The translations under genes were made by a program, and so were the position numbers. A stretch of DNA of 8,243 nucleotides from an uncultured Eubacteriales bacterium (lineage in GTDB: Bacteria > Bacillota > Clostridia > Oscillospirales > Oscillospiraceae): the NCBI GenBank assembly GCA_900550585.1, contig URST01000083.1, positions 1 to 8,243 of the forward strand. Reading direction: 5' to 3'. The notes under the pieces were generated by a model. It saw only the letters and a list, made by a program, of their open reading frames with translations. It searched no databases and was not told the DNA's origin. Shown here one piece after another: positions 1 through 7,168 of the stretch (position 1 is the first letter of the stretch; every line of letters starts with the position of its first letter).

Positions 1-373
1 TGCCGCCGGACAGGATGCCCTTGCCGCCCTTGAAGCCGAAGAACACCGGGAACATGTGGCCCAGCTCGCAGCCCAGTCCGCCCAGCAGGACGCCCAGCTG
101 CCAGTCGCCGGCCAGATAGCGGAGGATGGCGCCGCCGATCAGGCAGGCCGCTACGGTCTTGCCCATATCGAACAGGATGACGCCCAGAGCGTATCTGGCG
201 CCGTAGGTGCGGTAGAAATTGGTGAGGCCCGCGTTGCCGCTGCCGTGCTGGCGCACATCGTCCTTGATGACGAAGTGGCTGACCATGACGGAGCCGTTGA
301 GGCAGCCCAGAAAATAGCCCAGCAGCAGGATGATGAACAGGGCGAATACGGAGGCCCAGGCGAGATAGGTCAC
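1..373 (-). CDS. plsY: PlsY, acyl-phosphate:glycerol-3-phosphate acyltransferase (3' end outside window)
   Basis: Integral membrane enzyme that transfers an acyl group from acyl-phosphate to glycerol-3-phosphate, the first committed step of phospholipid synthesis in most Gram-positives. About 124 residues are visible and the C-terminal part lies beyond position 1. A first membrane segment covers about residues 4-25 (rich in L, I, F). It is followed by the PlsY signature GSGNAGLTN (about residues 45-53), which corresponds to the family glycine/asparagine motif. Near the window edge is the second signature, GHMFPVFFGFKGGKG, which corresponds to the GHxxPxFxxFKGGKG motif. The start is GTG at 373, overlapping the der stop as GTGA. 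A ribosome binding site AAAGGAGAGG lies inside the der 3' end (381-390). The nearby ATG at 378-380 is in another frame. The overlap implies translational coupling to der, and this gene order is common in Clostridia. Identity is secure. Confidence 0.95.
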   Translation of the reverse strand, partial: MTYLAWASVFALFIILLLGYFLGCLNGSVMVSHFVIKDDVRQHGSGNAGLTNFYRTYGARYALGVILFDMGKTVAACLIGGAILRYLAGDWQLGVLLGGLGCELGHMFPVFFGFKGGKGILSGG

Positions 374-1698
374 CCGTCATCCTCTCCTTTCTGGCGAATG
401 GTGATGGTGATAGGCGTGCCCTCCAGTCCGAACACGCTGCGGATCTGGTTTTCCAGATACCGCTGGTAGGAGAAGTGGAACAGCTTCTTGTCGTTGCAAA
501 AGATCACGAAGTGGGGGGGCTTGACGCCCACCTGGGTCATGTAGTAGATCTTCAGGCGGCGGCCCTTGTCCGTGGGCGGCTGCACCCGGGTCTGGGCATC
601 GGCCAGCACGCTGTTGAGCATGCCGGTGGTGATGCGCACGGCGGCCTGATCGTTGACATAGTTGATCAGCTCGAACAGGCGGTTCACGCGCTGGCCCGTC
701 AGGGCGGAGATGAACAGGATGGGGGCATAGGGCATGTAGCTCAGGTCGCGGCGGATATCCTCCCGCATGCGGTCCATGGTCTTGCCGTCCTTTTCGATGA
801 GGTCCCATTTGTTCACCACGATGATGCAGGCCTTGCCGGCGTCGTGGGCCAGACCCGCCACCTTGGTGTCCTGCTCCGTCACGCCGTCCTGGGCGTCGAT
901 GAGGATAAGGCACACGTCGCTGCGCTCAATGGCCATGGTGGCCCGGAGGACGCTGTACTTTTCGATGCTGTCGTCCACCTTGGACTTTTTCCGCATGCCG
1001 GCGGTGTCGATGAAGTTGTACTTGCCGTAGGCGTTCTCAAAATAGCTGTCGATGGCGTCGCGGGTGGTGCCGGCCACGTTGCTGACGATGACCCGCTGCT
1101 CACCCAGAATTTTATTGGTGAGGCTGGACTTGCCCACGTTGGGCTTGCCGATGATGGCGACCTGCACCACATCGGAGTCCTCCTCCTCGCCGTCGTCCGG
1201 CGGCAGGTACTGGAAGCAGGCGTCCAGCAGGTCGCCGGTGCCGTGGCCATGGACGGCGGAGATGGCGATGGGGTCGCCCAGACCCAGGTTGTAGAACTCG
1301 TAGAAGTCCGGGTCGATGGCGCCGGTGGCGTCCATCTTGTTCACTGCCAGCACAATGGGCTTGCGGCTGCGCTGGAGCATGCCTGCCACCTCCTGATCGG
1401 AGGCGGTGAGGCCGGTCTTGATGTCCGTGACGAAGATGATGACATCCGCGTTGTCGATGGCGATCTGGGCCTGCTCACGCATGAAGGCCAGGATCTGGTT
1501 GTCGGTGTTGGGCTCGATGCCGCCGGTGTCCACCAAACGGAACTTCCGGCCCGCCCACTCGCTTTCGCCGTAGATGCGGTCGCGGGTGACGCCGGGAGTG
1601 TCCTCCACGATGGACAGGCGTTTTCCGATAAGCTTGTTGAACAGCATGGACTTGCCCACGTTGGGGCGGCCCACAATGGCGATCAAAGGCTTTGCCAT
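370..1698 (-). CDS. der: Ribosome-assembly GTPase Der (EngA)
   Basis: Essential double-GTPase that acts in late maturation of the 50S ribosomal subunit. The 442-residue length fits the family (about 435-490). The first G domain shows the P-loop GRPNVGKS (10-17), the DTPGVTRD switch I region (33-40), DTGG (57-60) and NKMD (120-123). The second shows GKPNVGKS (184-191), DTAG (231-234) and NKWD (296-299). An acidic linker (DDGEEEDSD, about 168-176) separates them. The C-terminal about 90 residues form the KH-like RNA-binding domain typical of Der. The start ATG at 1698 has an AAAAGGAGG site 9 nt upstream, embedded in the last codons of the upstream gene, which ends 4 nt away. It overlaps plsY by 4 nt at its 3' end. 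It is the middle gene of a three-gene operon. No anomalies seen. Confidence 0.98.
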   Translation of the reverse strand: MAKPLIAIVGRPNVGKSMLFNKLIGKRLSIVEDTPGVTRDRIYGESEWAGRKFRLVDTGGIEPNTDNQILAFMREQAQIAIDNADVIIFVTDIKTGLTASDQEVAGMLQRSRKPIVLAVNKMDATGAIDPDFYEFYNLGLGDPIAISAVHGHGTGDLLDACFQYLPPDDGEEEDSDVVQVAIIGKPNVGKSSLTNKILGEQRVIVSNVAGTTRDAIDSYFENAYGKYNFIDTAGMRKKSKVDDSIEKYSVLRATMAIERSDVCLILIDAQDGVTEQDTKVAGLAHDAGKACIIVVNKWDLIEKDGKTMDRMREDIRRDLSYMPYAPILFISALTGQRVNRLFELINYVNDQAAVRITTGMLNSVLADAQTRVQPPTDKGRRLKIYYMTQVGVKPPHFVIFCNDKKLFHFSYQRYLENQIRSVFGLEGTPITITIRQKGEDDG

Positions 1699-1702
1699 AA
1701 GT

Positions 1703-3007
1703 TTATACCTCCTTTTCCAGCATGGCGTCCAGCAGGTCGCCGCCGTCGATCCCTACGATCTGCACGGGGCAGCCCAACTCGTCCGCCAGACGCGCCACGG
1801 TGTAATCGTCCAGAAACACCGTTTCGCCGTGGCGCAGCATATGCAGCGGCAGCAGCACCCGACCCAGGGACGGGACCCTTTGCAGCTGCGCCGACAGGTC
1901 CTGCCCTGTCAGCAGACCGGCCACGTCGATGGTGTGGCCGAAGAAATCGTTCTCTACCGCGATGACCTGCCCCTCCAGACGGGGGAAGTACGCCTTGGCC
2001 CGGGCCAGCAGCTCCCGCAGGAACGGGGCGGCGGCGGTGCCGGTGGCGATGGTGAAGGGGGACGGCGCGGCGTCCGGCGCCTCCAGACCCATGGCGGAGA
2101 GGAAGTCCTGCTCCAGCGAGCGGAGCATGCCCACGCCGTTTTCCAGCTGGCGGTAGCCCTCGTAGTAGTCCTCCTGCGGCAGGGGGAGCCCCGCCCGGAG
2201 GTACAGCTCGTCGGCGCAGAAGAAGCGCCGGGTGCCGAAGCGCCGCAGGTTCTCCTGCCCGAACTCCTCGGCGATGGCGATGATGTCGCGGGCGTCCTCC
2301 CGGTCCACGGGGCGCAGCCTGGCAAGGCCCTGCCGGTACTTGGTGATGCCCACCGGCACCAGCGAGCAGCTGGAGAACTGCCACTCCGTCAGGTCGCGGA
2401 GAGTGCGGCGCAGCTGGTCGCCGTCGTTCCAGCCGGGGCAGATGACGATCTGCCCGTTCATGACGATACCCGCCTTGCAGAACGCCTGAATATAGTCCAG
2501 CGACCGCTCGGCATTCTTGTTGCCCAGCATGGTGCAGTGCAGCTGGGGGTCGGTGGTGTGGACGGAGACGTTGATGGGGCTGATGTGCAGGTCGATGATG
2601 CGCTGGGCCTCCCGCTCCGTCAGGTTCGTCAGGGTGATGTAGTTGCCCAGCAGGAAGCTGAGCCGCGCATCGTCGTCCTTGAAGTACAGGGTAGAGCGCA
2701 TTCCCGGCGGCATCTGATCCACAAAGCAGAAAATGCAGTGGTTGGAGCAGCAGCGCATCTCGTCCATCAGGTAGGTGTCGAAGTTGAGGCCCAGATCCTG
2801 ACCCTCCGCCTTGCGGATGGTGACGGTGCGCACGTCGCCCGCTGCTGTTTTCAGCTCCACGCGGGACAGGGGGTCATAGCCGTAAAAGCGGTAATCCAGC
2901 ACATCCACGATGGTATGGCCGTTGATGGTCAGAAGCTGTTCGCCCACCTGTATACCGGCTTTTTCCGCGGGGCTGTGCCGGTCAATGGTGGTGATGATGG
3001 TGCTCAT
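1703..3007 (-). CDS. DUF512 family radical SAM / PDZ-domain protein
   Basis: 434-residue protein of the DUF512 family, found next to der in many Clostridia and conserved in cyanobacteria. Its reaction is not established. The N-terminal about 60 residues form a PDZ-like domain (SPAEKAGIQVGEQLLTING, about 12-30). A radical SAM cluster motif CX3CX2C follows, with cysteines at 87, 91 and 94 in CCSNHCIFCF. An additional cysteine at 86 precedes the first ligand. A KDDDARLSFLLGNYITLTNL stretch (about 110-129) is characteristic of this family. The C-terminal half, about residues 210 onward, is the DUF512 domain. The expected activity is Fe-S/SAM radical chemistry on an unknown, possibly tRNA or protein, substrate. 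Start ATG at 3007 has an AGAGG site 8 nt upstream. It is the first gene of the operon with der and plsY, 4 nt upstream of der, with tandem promoters before it. Family assignment is firm; function is unknown. Confidence 0.9.
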   Translation of the reverse strand: MSTIITTIDRHSPAEKAGIQVGEQLLTINGHTIVDVLDYRFYGYDPLSRVELKTAAGDVRTVTIRKAEGQDLGLNFDTYLMDEMRCCSNHCIFCFVDQMPPGMRSTLYFKDDDARLSFLLGNYITLTNLTEREAQRIIDLHISPINVSVHTTDPQLHCTMLGNKNAERSLDYIQAFCKAGIVMNGQIVICPGWNDGDQLRRTLRDLTEWQFSSCSLVPVGITKYRQGLARLRPVDREDARDIIAIAEEFGQENLRRFGTRRFFCADELYLRAGLPLPQEDYYEGYRQLENGVGMLRSLEQDFLSAMGLEAPDAAPSPFTIATGTAAAPFLRELLARAKAYFPRLEGQVIAVENDFFGHTIDVAGLLTGQDLSAQLQRVPSLGRVLLPLHMLRHGETVFLDDYTVARLADELGCPVQIVGIDGGDLLDAMLEKEV

Positions 3008-3057
3008 GGCTGCATCCTCTCTCGTAAAACGGCATACTGCCGCATATTAACCATCCT

Positions 3058-3086
3058 ATTATAGCCGCTTTTGCGGCGGGACGCAA
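3058..3086 (-). promoter_or_regulatory. Sigma-A-type promoter P1 for the DUF512-der-plsY operon
   Basis: Reading the minus strand, TTGCGT (3081-3086) is separated by exactly 17 nt from a perfect TATAAT (3058-3063), about 50 nt upstream of the first ATG. The spacer contains a small palindrome, GCCGC-AAAA-GCGGC. The -35 is weak (only TTG matches), the -10 is consensus. Position and spacing make it the most likely proximal promoter of the operon. Confidence 0.65.
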
Positions 3087-3096
3087 GCTATTTATC

Positions 3097-3125
3097 AGTA
3101 TAGCCGGGGAAAGGGCATTTGTAAA
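3097..3125 (-). promoter_or_regulatory. Second tandem sigma-A-type promoter P2 for the same operon
   Basis: On the minus strand TTTACA (3120-3125), a 17-nt spacer and TATACT (3097-3102) form a second near-consensus promoter, 39 bp upstream of P1. Its -35 is one base away from a 7-bp-arm inverted repeat (3127-3152), so it could be the regulated promoter of the pair. Confidence 0.6.
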
Positions 3126-3126
3126 A

Positions 3127-3152
3127 CGCATGATTTCGATGCTTGTCATGCG
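3127..3152. repeat. Inverted repeat, possible operator between divergent promoters
   Basis: CGCATGA (3127-3133) and TCATGCG (3146-3152) are perfect inverted copies separated by 12 nt. The repeat lies between the -35 of operon promoter P2 (ends 3125) and the -35 of the plus-strand promoter (starts 3178). It has no T-tract, so it is unlikely to be a terminator. The protein that might bind it is unknown. Confidence 0.4.
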
Positions 3153-3177
3153 AAAAAGTGGTGGAGCGGGAGGATGT

Positions 3178-3207
3178 TTGACTTTCCCGGCGGCGGGGTG
3201 GTATCAT
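3178..3207 (+). promoter_or_regulatory. Promoter of the winged-helix (AlkZ-like) gene
   Basis: TTGACT (3178-3183), an 18-nt GC-rich spacer and TATCAT (3202-3207) form a near-consensus sigma-A promoter. The -10 overlaps an upstream in-frame ATG at 3206. Transcription would therefore begin around 3214, which rules out that ATG and supports the start at 3242. Confidence 0.65.
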
Positions 3208-3241
3208 GGAGCGGAAAAGACAGGGCAGGGAGGGAGACGGG

Positions 3242-4234
3242 ATGCGGAAGGACGAGTTGGCGCGGCGGCGTCTGGCGGGACTGGCGGAGGGGGCGGTGCC
3301 CATGACGGCGCTGCTGGGCGTGCAGAGCCAGTTCCTGCGCTGCGCCAGATGGGCGGCCGGGCTGCGGGGCATCGGCCTTGACCGGGACGAGGCGGCGTAT
3401 TTCCGGGCGTGGACGCTGCGGGGCACCATACACCTCCACGCGGCGGCGGACTACGGTCTGTACATGCACGAGGGGAACCGGTCGCCCTACATCCGGGACT
3501 ACTGGGCGGACGATACGCTGCTGTCCGCCGGCGAAAAGGAGAGGGCCGCGGAGCGGATGCTGCGGCTCATCGAGAGTGGCGTCACCGCCCGGAAGGACAT
3601 TATGGAGGACTTCCGGCAGGGCGGAGCCTCGGAGGCGGCGATGGACTATCTGTTCAATGCGTGGGGCGGTCTGCCCCGGGTGCTGATGGAGCGGGGGCAG
3701 ATCGTACAGACCGTGTCGGAGGAGCTGTGCTACCGGCTGGCGCCGCAGACCGCGCCTCTGGCGGCGGAGGAGGCCGAGCTGGAGCAGATGCGGCGGTATC
3801 TCGCGGGATACGCACCCTGCGGTGTGGAGGACGCGGCTTACTTTTTCCGGTACGGCAAGGGAAAGTGCCGGAAGCTGATGGAGGCCGCTTCTGCCGTGTC
3901 GGCAGGGAGGTTGTACTGGGAGGACGGTCTGGTCTGCCGCCGGGACACGGAGCCGGGCGGGCAGGGCGTGTATGTGCTGCCGGCCTTTGACCCGCTGCTG
4001 GTGGGGTACGAGAAAAAGACCAACCCCATGGTGCCGCCGGAGCATCTGCGGGATATCTACACCTTGCAGGGCATCATCCGGCCGGTGATCGTGGCGGACG
4101 GACAGTGCGCCGCGGTGTGGCGGGCGAAGCGGGAGACGGTATATGTGCGGCCTTTCCGGGAGGGAGAGCACCTCCCGGCGGCAGAGGAGCAGCTGCGGCG
4201 GCTGACGGGCTGCGGCGCTGTGGTATACGAATAA
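3242..4234 (+). CDS. Winged-helix DNA-binding domain protein, AlkZ-like DNA glycosylase family (HTH_42)
   Basis: 330-residue member of the HTH_42/AlkZ-like superfamily. Its characterised members are DNA glycosylases acting on alkylated bases or interstrand crosslinks (AlkZ, YcaQ). Family landmarks visible are VQSQF near residue 28, which matches the catalytic Q-x-Q motif with glutamines at 28 and 30, RGTIHL (60-65), and LPAFDPLLVGY toward the C-terminus. The likely role is cytosolic DNA repair; actual substrate is not visible. An in-frame ATG at 3206 would add 12 residues, but it sits inside the predicted -10 element. The ATG at 3242 instead has an AGGGAGGGAG ribosome binding site just upstream (3228-3236) and a promoter at the right distance. 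The gene is monocistronic, divergent from the DUF512 operon, and ends 3 nt before a strong terminator. Confidence 0.82.
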   Translation: MRKDELARRRLAGLAEGAVPMTALLGVQSQFLRCARWAAGLRGIGLDRDEAAYFRAWTLRGTIHLHAAADYGLYMHEGNRSPYIRDYWADDTLLSAGEKERAAERMLRLIESGVTARKDIMEDFRQGGASEAAMDYLFNAWGGLPRVLMERGQIVQTVSEELCYRLAPQTAPLAAEEAELEQMRRYLAGYAPCGVEDAAYFFRYGKGKCRKLMEAASAVSAGRLYWEDGLVCRRDTEPGGQGVYVLPAFDPLLVGYEKKTNPMVPPEHLRDIYTLQGIIRPVIVADGQCAAVWRAKRETVYVRPFREGEHLPAAEEQLRRLTGCGAVVYE

Positions 4235-4236
4235 GG

Positions 4237-4270
4237 AACGCCCCCGCGGCCTTTGGGCTGCGGGGGCGTT
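4237..4270. terminator. Shared bidirectional terminator between convergent genes
   Basis: AACGCCCCCGC (4237-4247) pairs perfectly over 11 bp with GCGGGGGCGTT (4260-4270) around a 12-nt loop. It begins 3 nt after the plus-strand stop at 4234. On the other side it lies 3 nt from the minus-strand TGA at 4274-4276, the apparent original stop of the collagen-like gene. The T-tract is short on both sides, but stem stability and position between convergent genes make a terminator likely. Confidence 0.8.
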
Positions 4271-4273
4271 TGC

Positions 4274-4945
4274 TCAGATGGTGGGCGCGTCGTAGGTCAC
4301 ATCGTATTCGCTCCACTGGATGCGGACGGACACCCGTGCGCCGGCAGCGGAGAGGAAGGAGTGTATCTCGCACAGCGACCAGAGCTTGGTGACGGGGTCC
4401 TGCTAGCGGATCAGCATGCTGTGGGTCTCCTGGGAGTTGGTGTACACGATGTCATCCAGCACGGTGCGGCTGGAGACGGTGGTGTTGTTGGCCGTGTACG
4501 TCTCGGTGGTGCTGGCGTTGTAGATGGAGGTGCGGCGCATGTCGGTCAGCACCGGCGCGGCGGCGTCCTTGGGCGCCACGGTGATGCGCAGCGCGGTGGA
4601 GGAGGTGTTCTGGTACGTCAGCACCAGATCCTTCAGCGGGATGGTCAGGGTGCTGCCGGCGGCAGAGAGATCGGCGTGGTATTCGGTGAAGGGGGCGATG
4701 AGGTTGGGCGTGGTCAGCTCCTGTGCGGCGGTGGTGAAGCGCAGCTTATAGCTCAGCGGCGTCTCCTCCGCCACGGTGATGGCGGGTGTCTCGCCGGTTT
4801 CGCCTTTTTCGCCGGGGATGCCCTGCTCGCCGCGTTCGCCCGTGTCACCCTTTTCGCCGCGAGGGCCCTGAATGGTCACATAGGCTCCGCACACATCCGG
4901 CTGGTAGCAGCCGCCGCTCCGGTAACTGCCGGTGTAATGATTCAT
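4274..4945 (-). pseudogene. Collagen-like repeat protein with in-frame TAG (product 180 aa; full frame extends 43 codons further)
   Basis: The translated part covers 4403-4945 (180 residues). It has a short N-terminus with two cysteines (13, 19). About nine Gly-X-Y triplets follow (27-53, GPRGEKGDTGERGEQ then GIPGEKGETGET), then a Ser/Thr-rich beta-type C-terminal domain. This matches the small collagen-like surface or exosporium proteins common in spore-forming Clostridia. A TAG at 4403-4405 ends the frame. Translation without it continues in frame for 42 more residues (QDPVTKLWSLCEIHSFL and onward, ending VTYDAPTI) to TGA at 4274-4276, right against the terminator. The following codon is CAG, so the TAG probably arose from CAG by one transition. 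The truncated product may still fold or be secreted; whether it does is unknown. Start ATG at 4945 has AAGGGGGAAG upstream. No signal peptide is visible. Confidence 0.75.
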
Positions 4946-5023
4946 AGACGCTTCCCCCTTATGAAAATCACAGTTCGCTGTCTCATCCTATGCGGCGGGA
5001 GCGCAGGGGGGAACGGGGACGGA

Positions 5024-5061
5024 AAAAGCGCACCGGCCCTTTTCCGGGCCGGTGCGCTTTT
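5024..5061 (-). terminator. Rho-independent terminator of the metal ATPase operon
   Basis: AAAAGCGCACCGGCCC (5024-5039) pairs without mismatch over 16 bp with GGGCCGGTGCGCTTTT (5046-5061), loop TTTTCC. On the minus strand the hairpin is followed by a T-rich run. It starts 9 nt after the small membrane protein stop codon at 5071. Confidence 0.9.
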
Positions 5062-5070
5062 GGGGGGATG

Positions 5071-5238
5071 TCACAGAAACAGCAGCAGGGCGCACACAAC
5101 GGCGATCACGGCGCCGACGGCGCTGACCGCTGTATAGATCTTTTTGGATTCCGGGTCGTTTTTCTCAGCCTTCAGGTAATAAAGGCCGGCGGCCAGGACC
5201 AATACGCCGATGATGAGTCCGATGATCTTGATGGTCAT
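5071..5238 (-). CDS. 55-residue two-helix membrane protein coupled to the metal ATPase
   Basis: A small protein beginning MTIKIIGLIIGVLVLAAGLY with a first hydrophobic helix (about 3-22). A charged loop follows (KAEKNDPESKK, 23-33), then a second helix to the C-terminus (about 36-55, ending CALLLFL). Its ATG overlaps the ATPase stop as ATGA, and a GGAGG site lies inside the last ATPase codons, 8 nt before the ATG. This is a classic translational-coupling arrangement. A terminator follows the stop directly. I do not recognise the family. Position and coupling suggest an accessory or stabilising subunit of the ATPase, similar in principle to other small membrane partners of transporters, but this is inference. 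The single cysteine (49) lies in helix 2. There is no metal-binding motif. Confidence 0.82.
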   Translation of the reverse strand: MTIKIIGLIIGVLVLAAGLYYLKAEKNDPESKKIYTAVSAVGAVIAVVCALLLFL

Positions 5239-7118
5239 TGCTTTTTCCTCCAGTTTAGCAGCAGAGCTGAATTTGTGATGACCAGCACGGAGCCGGCATT
5301 GTGAACGAGAGCGCCCACCACGGGGTTCAGGGTGCCGATGATGGCCAGCGTGATGGCCAGGAAGTTCAGGGCCATGGAGAACGTCATATTGAGCTTGATG
5401 GTGGTCATCATCCGGTGGGACAGGGCGATGAGATGGGGCAGCTCCTTCACCTCATCGTCTACCAGCGCGATGTCCGCTGCGTCCACGGCGATGTCGCTGC
5501 CCACGCCGCCCATGGCGATGCCCACATCCGCCGCCTTCAGGGCCGGGGCGTCGTTGACGCCGTCGCCCATCATGCACACGGAGCCGCCGCTCTGCTGGCA
5601 GGTGCGTATGTAGGTGAGTTTGTCCTCCGGCAGGCAGCCGGCGTGCACCTCCGCGATGCGGATCTGTCTGGCAATGGCGGAGGCGGCGTTGCCGTGGTCG
5701 CCGGTGAGCAGCACCGGGCGGACATGCAGCTGATGCAGGCTGTCGATCATGGCGGCGCTCTCCGCCCGGACGGTGTCGGACAGGGCCAGAAAGCCCGCCA
5801 GCGCGCCGTCCACGGCAAGGAAGATCATGGTGCAGCCCCGGGAGCGGAAGTCCTCCGCCTCCGCCGCAGCTTCGGCGGACAGGGGAACGCCGTGCTCCGT
5901 CAGCATTTTTTCACTGCCGGCCAGCACCGCGTGTCCCTCTACGGCGGCGGTGACGCCCCGGCCGGGGAGCATATGGAAGTCCTCCGCCGGGGGGAGGGCG
6001 TCTTCGTGGCTCTGGCGGTAGCAGCGGGCGGCGGCCTTGCCCAGCGGGTGTTCCGACAGCTGCTCGGCGGCGGCGCACAGGCGGTACAGGGCGTCGTCCG
6101 ACAGGGCGGGGGAGACGCTGCGGCTCCGCACCACCTCCGGGACGCCGCAGGTCAGGGTGCCGGTCTTGTCGAAGGTCACGGTGGTCACCTTGGTCAGACG
6201 CTCCAGCGCGTCGCCCTCCCGCACCAGAAAGCCGTGCTTCGTGGCGTTGCCGATGGCGGCCATGATGGCGGTGGGGGTGGCCAGCACCAGCGCGCAGGGG
6301 CAGAACACCACCAGAATGGTGACGGCCCGGATGATCTGACCGGTGATGAGCCATGTCAGGGCGGCGGCGCTGAGGGCGATGACCACGATCCAGGTGGCCC
6401 AGCGGTCGGCAAGGCCCACGATCCTGGCTTTGCCTGCGTCGGCGGACTGCACCAGACGGATCATCCGCTGGATGGAGCTGTCCTCGCCCACCTTGGCGGC
6501 CCGCATCTCAAAGGCACCGTACTGGTTGACGGTGCCGGAGGAGACATCGTCGCCGGCGGATTTGTCCACCGGCAGGCTCTCGCCGGTCATGACGGCCTGA
6601 TCCACGGAGGTCTGGCCGGAGAGGATGACACCGTCCACGGGGATGGTCTCGCCGGGGAGGACGCGGAGCACATCGCCCACCTGCACCTGCTGGGCGGGGA
6701 TGATCTCCTCCGTGCCGCCGCGCAGCACACGGGCGGTCTGGGGCGTCAGATGCACCAGCTTTTCGATGCCGGCGCGGGCCTTGGCCACCGTCAGATCCTC
6801 CAGCAGGGCGCCCAGCTGCATGATGAAGGCCACCTCGCCGGCGGCGAAGTCCTCCCCGATGCAGACGGAGGCGATGAGGGCCAGGGACACCAGCACGTCG
6901 GCCTTGATGTTGAAGGCGGTGACAAGGCCGATGACGGCCTCCAGAATGATGGGGATGCCGCAGAGGATGATGGCCACCCACGCGGCGTCAAAGGGCAGCG
7001 GCAGCAGCCTGAAGATACTGACCAGCAGCGCAAGGCCGGAGAGGATCAAAAACACGATGTCCTTTTTCGTGCCGCCCAGCTCCAGCAGCGTCTCTAATTT
7101 TTCCATGGCCTTTTTCAT
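5235..7118 (-). CDS. P1B-type heavy-metal-translocating ATPase
   Basis: 627-residue membrane ATPase that exports a transition metal. It begins directly with membrane helices and has no N-terminal heavy-metal-associated domain. Motifs in order are TGES (178-181, actuator domain), CPC in the transport helix (273-275), DKTGT (317-321; D317 is phosphorylated), SEHPLG (355-360, the P1B HP motif) and GDGVND (518-523). A final helix pair carries HNAGS (606-610). The Cu-ATPase signatures in the last helices (NY and MxxSS) and the Zn/Cd type Lys/Asp-Gly pattern are not evident, so the substrate is uncertain. The start ATG at 7118 is preceded by AGAAAGGAG with a 7-nt spacer. Longer frames to 7307 would cross the promoter and operator region and are rejected. 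The gene has its own promoter within CsoR-type operators and ends in an ATGA overlap with the small membrane gene. Confidence 0.93.
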   Translation of the reverse strand: MKKAMEKLETLLELGGTKKDIVFLILSGLALLVSIFRLLPLPFDAAWVAIILCGIPIILEAVIGLVTAFNIKADVLVSLALIASVCIGEDFAAGEVAFIMQLGALLEDLTVAKARAGIEKLVHLTPQTARVLRGGTEEIIPAQQVQVGDVLRVLPGETIPVDGVILSGQTSVDQAVMTGESLPVDKSAGDDVSSGTVNQYGAFEMRAAKVGEDSSIQRMIRLVQSADAGKARIVGLADRWATWIVVIALSAAALTWLITGQIIRAVTILVVFCPCALVLATPTAIMAAIGNATKHGFLVREGDALERLTKVTTVTFDKTGTLTCGVPEVVRSRSVSPALSDDALYRLCAAAEQLSEHPLGKAAARCYRQSHEDALPPAEDFHMLPGRGVTAAVEGHAVLAGSEKMLTEHGVPLSAEAAAEAEDFRSRGCTMIFLAVDGALAGFLALSDTVRAESAAMIDSLHQLHVRPVLLTGDHGNAASAIARQIRIAEVHAGCLPEDKLTYIRTCQQSGGSVCMMGDGVNDAPALKAADVGIAMGGVGSDIAVDAADIALVDDEVKELPHLIALSHRMMTTIKLNMTFSMALNFLAITLAIIGTLNPVVGALVHNAGSVLVITNSALLLNWRKKQ

Positions 7119-7136
7119 GGCAAGGCTCCTTTCTGT

Positions 7137-7168
7137 ATGCACATATACCCATGGGGGTATATGTGCAT
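7137..7168. promoter_or_regulatory. CsoR-type operator 1: near-perfect 32-bp palindrome at the ATPase start site
   Basis: Arms ATGCACATATACCC (7137-7150) and GGGTATATGTGCAT (7155-7168) are perfect 14-bp inverted copies around ATGG. The centre has the TACCC...GGGGGTA pattern of CsoR-family operators. It overlaps the edge of the -10 and covers the predicted transcription start (about 7160), so binding should block initiation. Confidence 0.8.

Noticed and set aside
475..3064. Long plus-strand reading frames opposite der and the DUF512 gene
   Set aside because: Antisense shadows caused by high third-position GC. They have low-complexity composition, no family motifs and no ribosome binding sites, while the opposite strand encodes clear conserved proteins.
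4946..5023. Possible sporulation-sigma promoter (CATAGGAT on the minus strand) before the collagen-like gene
   Set aside because: The -10-like CATAnnnT match has no convincing -35 partner. Attractive for an exosporium-type gene but not supportable. No other promoter is clear in this stretch.
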